Source of the DNA: Pseudomonadales bacterium
GTDB taxonomy: Bacteria; Pseudomonadota; Gammaproteobacteria; Pseudomonadales; Azotimanducaceae
Direction of reading: 5' to 3'
Length of the DNA stretch: 64,000 nucleotides
NCBI GenBank assembly: GCA_028285415.1
Contig: JANQPF010000030.1
Coordinates: 16,748 to 80,747 of the forward strand
Made by a program: the position numbers and the translations under genes. Positions 61,414-64,000 of this stretch are shown here, in pieces. How positions within the stretch are numbered: position 1 is the first letter of the stretch; the number at the start of each line of letters is the position of its first letter. The notes under the pieces are model-generated. The model did no database searches, had not been told where the DNA came from, and saw nothing but the letters and a program-made list of their open reading frames with translations.

Positions 61414-62133
61414 CTAACGCAACACGGACCTTGGGTCTATCGGCGCGCCATCCCGGCGCAGCTCGAAGTGCAGCGACTGCTTTGTCCCACCTCTGTTCCT
61501 TATGTCGGCAATTCCGGCGCCAGCTTTAACCGTTTGACGCTCGGCGACGAGGCTTTCCCCATCGAAGCCGTAGGCGGAAAGAAGATGCGGGCCGTGGCGC
61601 AGGATGATCAGGCGCTCGAACCCGCCGAGGCCGTTACCGGCGTAGACCACCTCGCCTGCGTTGGCCGCGCGCACGCGGGCACGCGATTGGTTGAGCACAA
61701 AGTCCATGCCTTTGCCTCCACCCGCGCCGAATTCGGCCGCCGGATCCAGCGCCAGCGGCCACACCCAGGCGCTACGCGGCGCGGGCCTCGGTTGTCCCGC
61801 AACGGCCGGTCTGGGCGGCTGGCGCGGCTCGCTGCGCACCCTGGCCCCGGGCGCGCCCTGGGTGGTCAGGCGGATGCGCTGCCCCGGCCTCAGCGTAAAC
61901 GGCTCGCGCAGCCCGTTGGCGCGTGCAAGCCCGTTGATGTCGAGCTCAAAGCGCCAGGCAATGGCGTACAGGGTATCGCCCGGTCGCACGGTGTACGTGC
62001 CGCCGCGATGCGGCGGGTCATCGAGCACCGAGCGCTCGGCAACGAGCGGCTGGCCTTTGGCCAGGCAGCCGGCCAGCAGCACGCCCGCCAGGAGGGCCGC
62101 CGTCAGTCGGGAGAAAATCGCGCCAGCGCCCAT
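61414..62133 (-). CDS. nlpD: NlpD-type LysM/M23 lipoprotein
   Basis: A 239-aa lipoprotein (LLAGVLLAGC, lipid Cys near residue 22). A LysM domain follows at about residues 43-87 (YTVRPGDTLYAIAWRFELD), then a Pro/Arg linker and a degenerate M23 peptidase domain. In the latter the first His of HxxxD is missing (the site reads GKGMDFVLNQ) and the last motif is LHFELR, so it is probably catalytically inactive. That is as in E. coli NlpD, which activates AmiC instead. The start at 62133 overlaps the DUF368 gene by 31 bp. It lies directly upstream of rpoS. Confidence 0.92.
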   Translation of the reverse strand: MGAGAIFSRLTAALLAGVLLAGCLAKGQPLVAERSVLDDPPHRGGTYTVRPGDTLYAIAWRFELDINGLARANGLREPFTLRPGQRIRLTTQGAPGARVRSEPRQPPRPAVAGQPRPAPRSAWVWPLALDPAAEFGAGGGKGMDFVLNQSRARVRAANAGEVVYAGNGLGGFERLIILRHGPHLLSAYGFDGESLVAERQTVKAGAGIADIRNRGGTKQSLHFELRRDGAPIDPRSVLR

Positions 62134-63017
62134 ATTGCCACCGCGCCGAGCAGCGCGCAGATGAGAACGGTCCAGGTACCGGCAACGCTGGCGTCGACAA
62201 GCTGCGCCTGCGTTGGTGTGAGCAATCGGGCCAGCGCATCGACGCCGGTCGAATCCTGCCAGGGCCAGAGTTTCACCACAGAGCCGAGCATGAATCCGGT
62301 GAGGAAGCTCAACAGCGGCTCCGCATAGCGGCGCAGGAGCCATGCAAGGAGCCGCGCAAAAAGCAACAGTCCCAGCGCACAGCCTGCCGCGACGGTTGCG
62401 AGCACAGGCACATTCACCTCTGCCACAGCAGCGATCACCGGCGCGTAGACGCCAAGGGCAAGAAGCACATAGCTACCCGAGACTGCCGGTAACAACCATG
62501 CGCAAACAGCAACGGAAGACGCCAGAAGAATGGCCAGCATACCCGGCGAAGCTTCCGTCTGCGGCAGCCACAAGAGCGCCAGCCCTGCCACGAGACCGGG
62601 AGGCAACCACAGCAGCAACGCTCGCGGTGCGCGAGCGTGCCCAATCAGCCACACGCTCATGAGGATCACGCCGCCGAAAAACGCCCAGACGAGCGCCTGG
62701 TGATGCGCGAGGAGGTAGTTGACGAGTCTGGCGAAAAGCACAACGCCGAGCGCCATGCCCGCAGCAAGGGTCAGCAGAAAACGCAGGTTGTGATGCAGCG
62801 CGAACGCCCGCGGCCGGGTCAGGAGTGCGAGCGACTCCGGCCCGAAGCTGGCGAGGCTTTTCACCAGGTCGTGGTAAATCCCTGTGATGAAGGCAATGGT
62901 GCCGCCCGACACCCCCGGTACCACCTCGGCAATCCCCATCAGCAGGCCGCGCACGCCAAGGCCGAGCAGGCTCATCTGCTCACGATCTGCCGCTTCAGGT
63001 GCTTCAGGTCGGCTCAT
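62103..63017 (-). CDS. DUF368 polytopic membrane protein (possible polyprenyl-phosphate flippase)
   Basis: A 304-aa membrane protein with eight or more hydrophobic helices. The family signature is MGIAEVVPGVSGGTIAFITG near the N-terminus and a second half-repeat LLPAVSGSYVLLALGVY. DUF368 proteins have been implicated in recycling undecaprenyl phosphate across the inner membrane. That function would suit this location beside the cell-wall factor nlpD. It starts 3 bp after pcm. Its insertion between pcm and nlpD is not the standard enteric order. Confidence 0.88.
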   Translation of the reverse strand: MSRPEAPEAADREQMSLLGLGVRGLLMGIAEVVPGVSGGTIAFITGIYHDLVKSLASFGPESLALLTRPRAFALHHNLRFLLTLAAGMALGVVLFARLVNYLLAHHQALVWAFFGGVILMSVWLIGHARAPRALLLWLPPGLVAGLALLWLPQTEASPGMLAILLASSVAVCAWLLPAVSGSYVLLALGVYAPVIAAVAEVNVPVLATVAAGCALGLLLFARLLAWLLRRYAEPLLSFLTGFMLGSVVKLWPWQDSTGVDALARLLTPTQAQLVDASVAGTWTVLICALLGAVAIWALARFSPD

Positions 63018-63020
63018 CTC

Positions 63021-63686
63021 TTATTCCGGCGTGACGCCCGTCTTGAGAGGCACAAAACGCACTCGTTCGTGCACATGCTCTTCGAAGCCATCCTCGGTGT
63101 GATCGATGACTTTCAGCTCCTGCACGTCGCCGCCACCTACCGGCACTATGAGGCGTCCGCCCGGCGCCAGCTGCTCCAGAAGCCGCGGCGGCACTGCCGG
63201 TGGCGCCGCGGTCACGATGATGGCATCAAACGGCGCGTACTGAGACCAGCCTTCGTAGCCGTCGCCGACCCGGCAGACCACGTTCCTGAGTCGCATGGCG
63301 GCAAGGCGCTCCCGCGCCCTGGGTTCGAGGGCGGCCACGCGCTCCACCGTATAGACACGTTCACAAAGACGCGCAAGGACGGCGGTCTGATAGCCGCACC
63401 CGGTGCCAATCTCGAGCACGCTGCTGGGTGCAACCTCGAGCAGGAGCTCAGTCATGAGTGCCACGACAAACGGCTGTGAAATGGTTTGACCGTGGCCAAT
63501 CGGCAACGCCGTGTCTTCATACGCTCGATGCGCCAACGCCTCGTCGACGAAAATATGCCGGGGGACGCTGCCGATCTGGGCAAGCACATCCTCGCGCACA
63601 ATCCCCTGCTCCCGCAGCCGATTGACCAGACGATCACGGGTGCGCTGTGAGGTCATACCAATGCCTTCGAGGTCGAAATCACCCAC
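63021..63686 (-). CDS. pcm: Protein-L-isoaspartate O-methyltransferase
   Basis: A 221-aa repair enzyme that methylates isoaspartyl residues. Segments: [40 protein letters not shown], the SAM motif [16 protein letters not shown] and [21 protein letters not shown]. The start is a GTG at 63686, which overlaps the truD stop by 8 bp. In the usual order surE stands between truD and pcm; here it is missing from that position. Confidence 0.97.
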   Translation of the reverse strand: MGDFDLEGIGMTSQRTRDRLVNRLREQGIVREDVLAQIGSVPRHIFVDEALAHRAYEDTALPIGHGQTISQPFVVALMTELLLEVAPSSVLEIGTGCGYQTAVLARLCERVYTVERVAALEPRARERLAAMRLRNVVCRVGDGYEGWSQYAPFDAIIVTAAPPAVPPRLLEQLAPGGRLIVPVGGGDVQELKVIDHTEDGFEEHVHERVRFVPLKTGVTPE

Positions 63687-64000
63687 GCGCCGGCTCCTCC
63701 AGCTGCACAGCCTCGTTCAGTAGCGCCGACGCATAAGCGCCGGGGGGCAACGTGAAATGCAAGCTGCAGACATCCGCCGCCACCTCACAGTGGAAAGCCT
63801 GTGGTGTCACCCACAGCGGCCGTCGCGCCTGATCAACGCCGGCGTACTCCAGCCGCTCACAGATCTCGGCATAGGGTGCGAGCGCCGCCTGCTCCACGCG
63901 CAACGCCTCACCCGACGTAGTGCTGCGGCCACGCCCCCACAAGGGCCCCGTCGGCACGCCGTGCTCTAGATCGTCACCGGGCAGCGGGGTGGGGAAGTCG
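63679..64000 (-). CDS. truD: tRNA pseudouridine(13) synthase TruD, C-terminal part
   Basis: The 3' 107 codons or so of truD; the 5' part is beyond the window edge and the frame is open to 63999. Matching TruD segments: [29 protein letters not shown], and the C-terminal [19 protein letters not shown]. TruD makes pseudouridine 13 in tRNA-Glu. Its stop overlaps the start of pcm. Confidence 0.93.
   Translation of the reverse strand, partial: DFPTPLPGDDLEHGVPTGPLWGRGRSTTSGEALRVEQAALAPYAEICERLEYAGVDQARRPLWVTPQAFHCEVAADVCSLHFTLPPGAYASALLNEAVQLEEPARG

Overview
The window is a GC-rich piece of a gammaproteobacterial chromosome, probably from a free-living marine or sediment lineage. Three housekeeping blocks support this: recA-recX-alaS-lysC-csrA; truD-pcm-nlpD-rpoS beside fdxA and mutS; and dnaX-ybaB-recR-rnd-ycgL-ycgN. 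A Na+-pumping NADH:quinone oxidoreductase operon and a complete psp locus agree with it. I see no phage, insertion sequence, integron or CRISPR array. No species name can be given from the sequence alone.

The main discovery is selenocysteine use. Two genes are cut by an in-frame TGA that is best read as selenocysteine. At 1768-2700 a GrdB/PrdB-like (glycine/betaine/proline reductase family) protein has a U-x-x-C site at residues 164-167. At 51129-51365 (minus) a SelW/Rdx-family protein has a C-x-x-U site at residues 8-11. In both, a stem-loop of bacterial SECIS geometry follows the TGA at the right distance. The first gene overlaps an M81 (MlrC-type) metallopeptidase gene by ATGA and is followed by an acyl-CoA-dehydrogenase-fold flavoprotein, so 1768-5622 looks like a small uncharacterised catabolic operon. 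No selA, selB, selC or selD is in the window.

Layout. 1-5.6 kb: enoyl-CoA hydratase and sugar-isomerase-like genes (minus), divergent from the selenoprotein operon. 5.6-5.8 kb: two diverged copies of a structured repeat with compensatory stem changes. 5.8-11.7 kb: nqrABCDEF (minus). 12.0-23.3 kb: a secreted and outer-membrane redox region with a DUF3570 barrel, a DUF4266 lipoprotein, two more barrel proteins, a large HzsA-like lipoprotein with two CxxCH motifs, and divergently a CxxCH protein, a LamG/CxxCH lipoprotein and a Tat-exported DUF1501-like protein. 23.4-30.3 kb: methyltransferase, lpxC, monooxygenase, dusA, terB-like, a STAS/PP2C signalling pair and mlaA. 30.4-32.4 kb: an hvfABC (bufferin-type) RiPP cluster whose precursor carries ten EG[KQ]CG motifs. 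32.6-45.9 kb: hrpA, MoxR/VWA genes, ycgN, ycgL, rnd, recR, ybaB, dnaX and a glycerophosphodiesterase.

45.9-49.8 kb: psp operon (pspA, pspB, pspC, a Toastrack/DUF2807 protein and a small coiled-coil membrane protein) with a sigma-54 promoter and divergent pspF. 49.9-51.1 kb: tRNA-Ser(GCU) with terminator, a hairpin-rich gap and a glutathione S-transferase. 51.1-57.2 kb: selW-csrA-lysC-alaS-recX-recA (all minus), with a LexA box before recA. 57.4-64.0 kb: mutS and fdxA (plus), then rpoS, nlpD, a DUF368 gene, pcm and the 3' part of truD (minus, running off the window).
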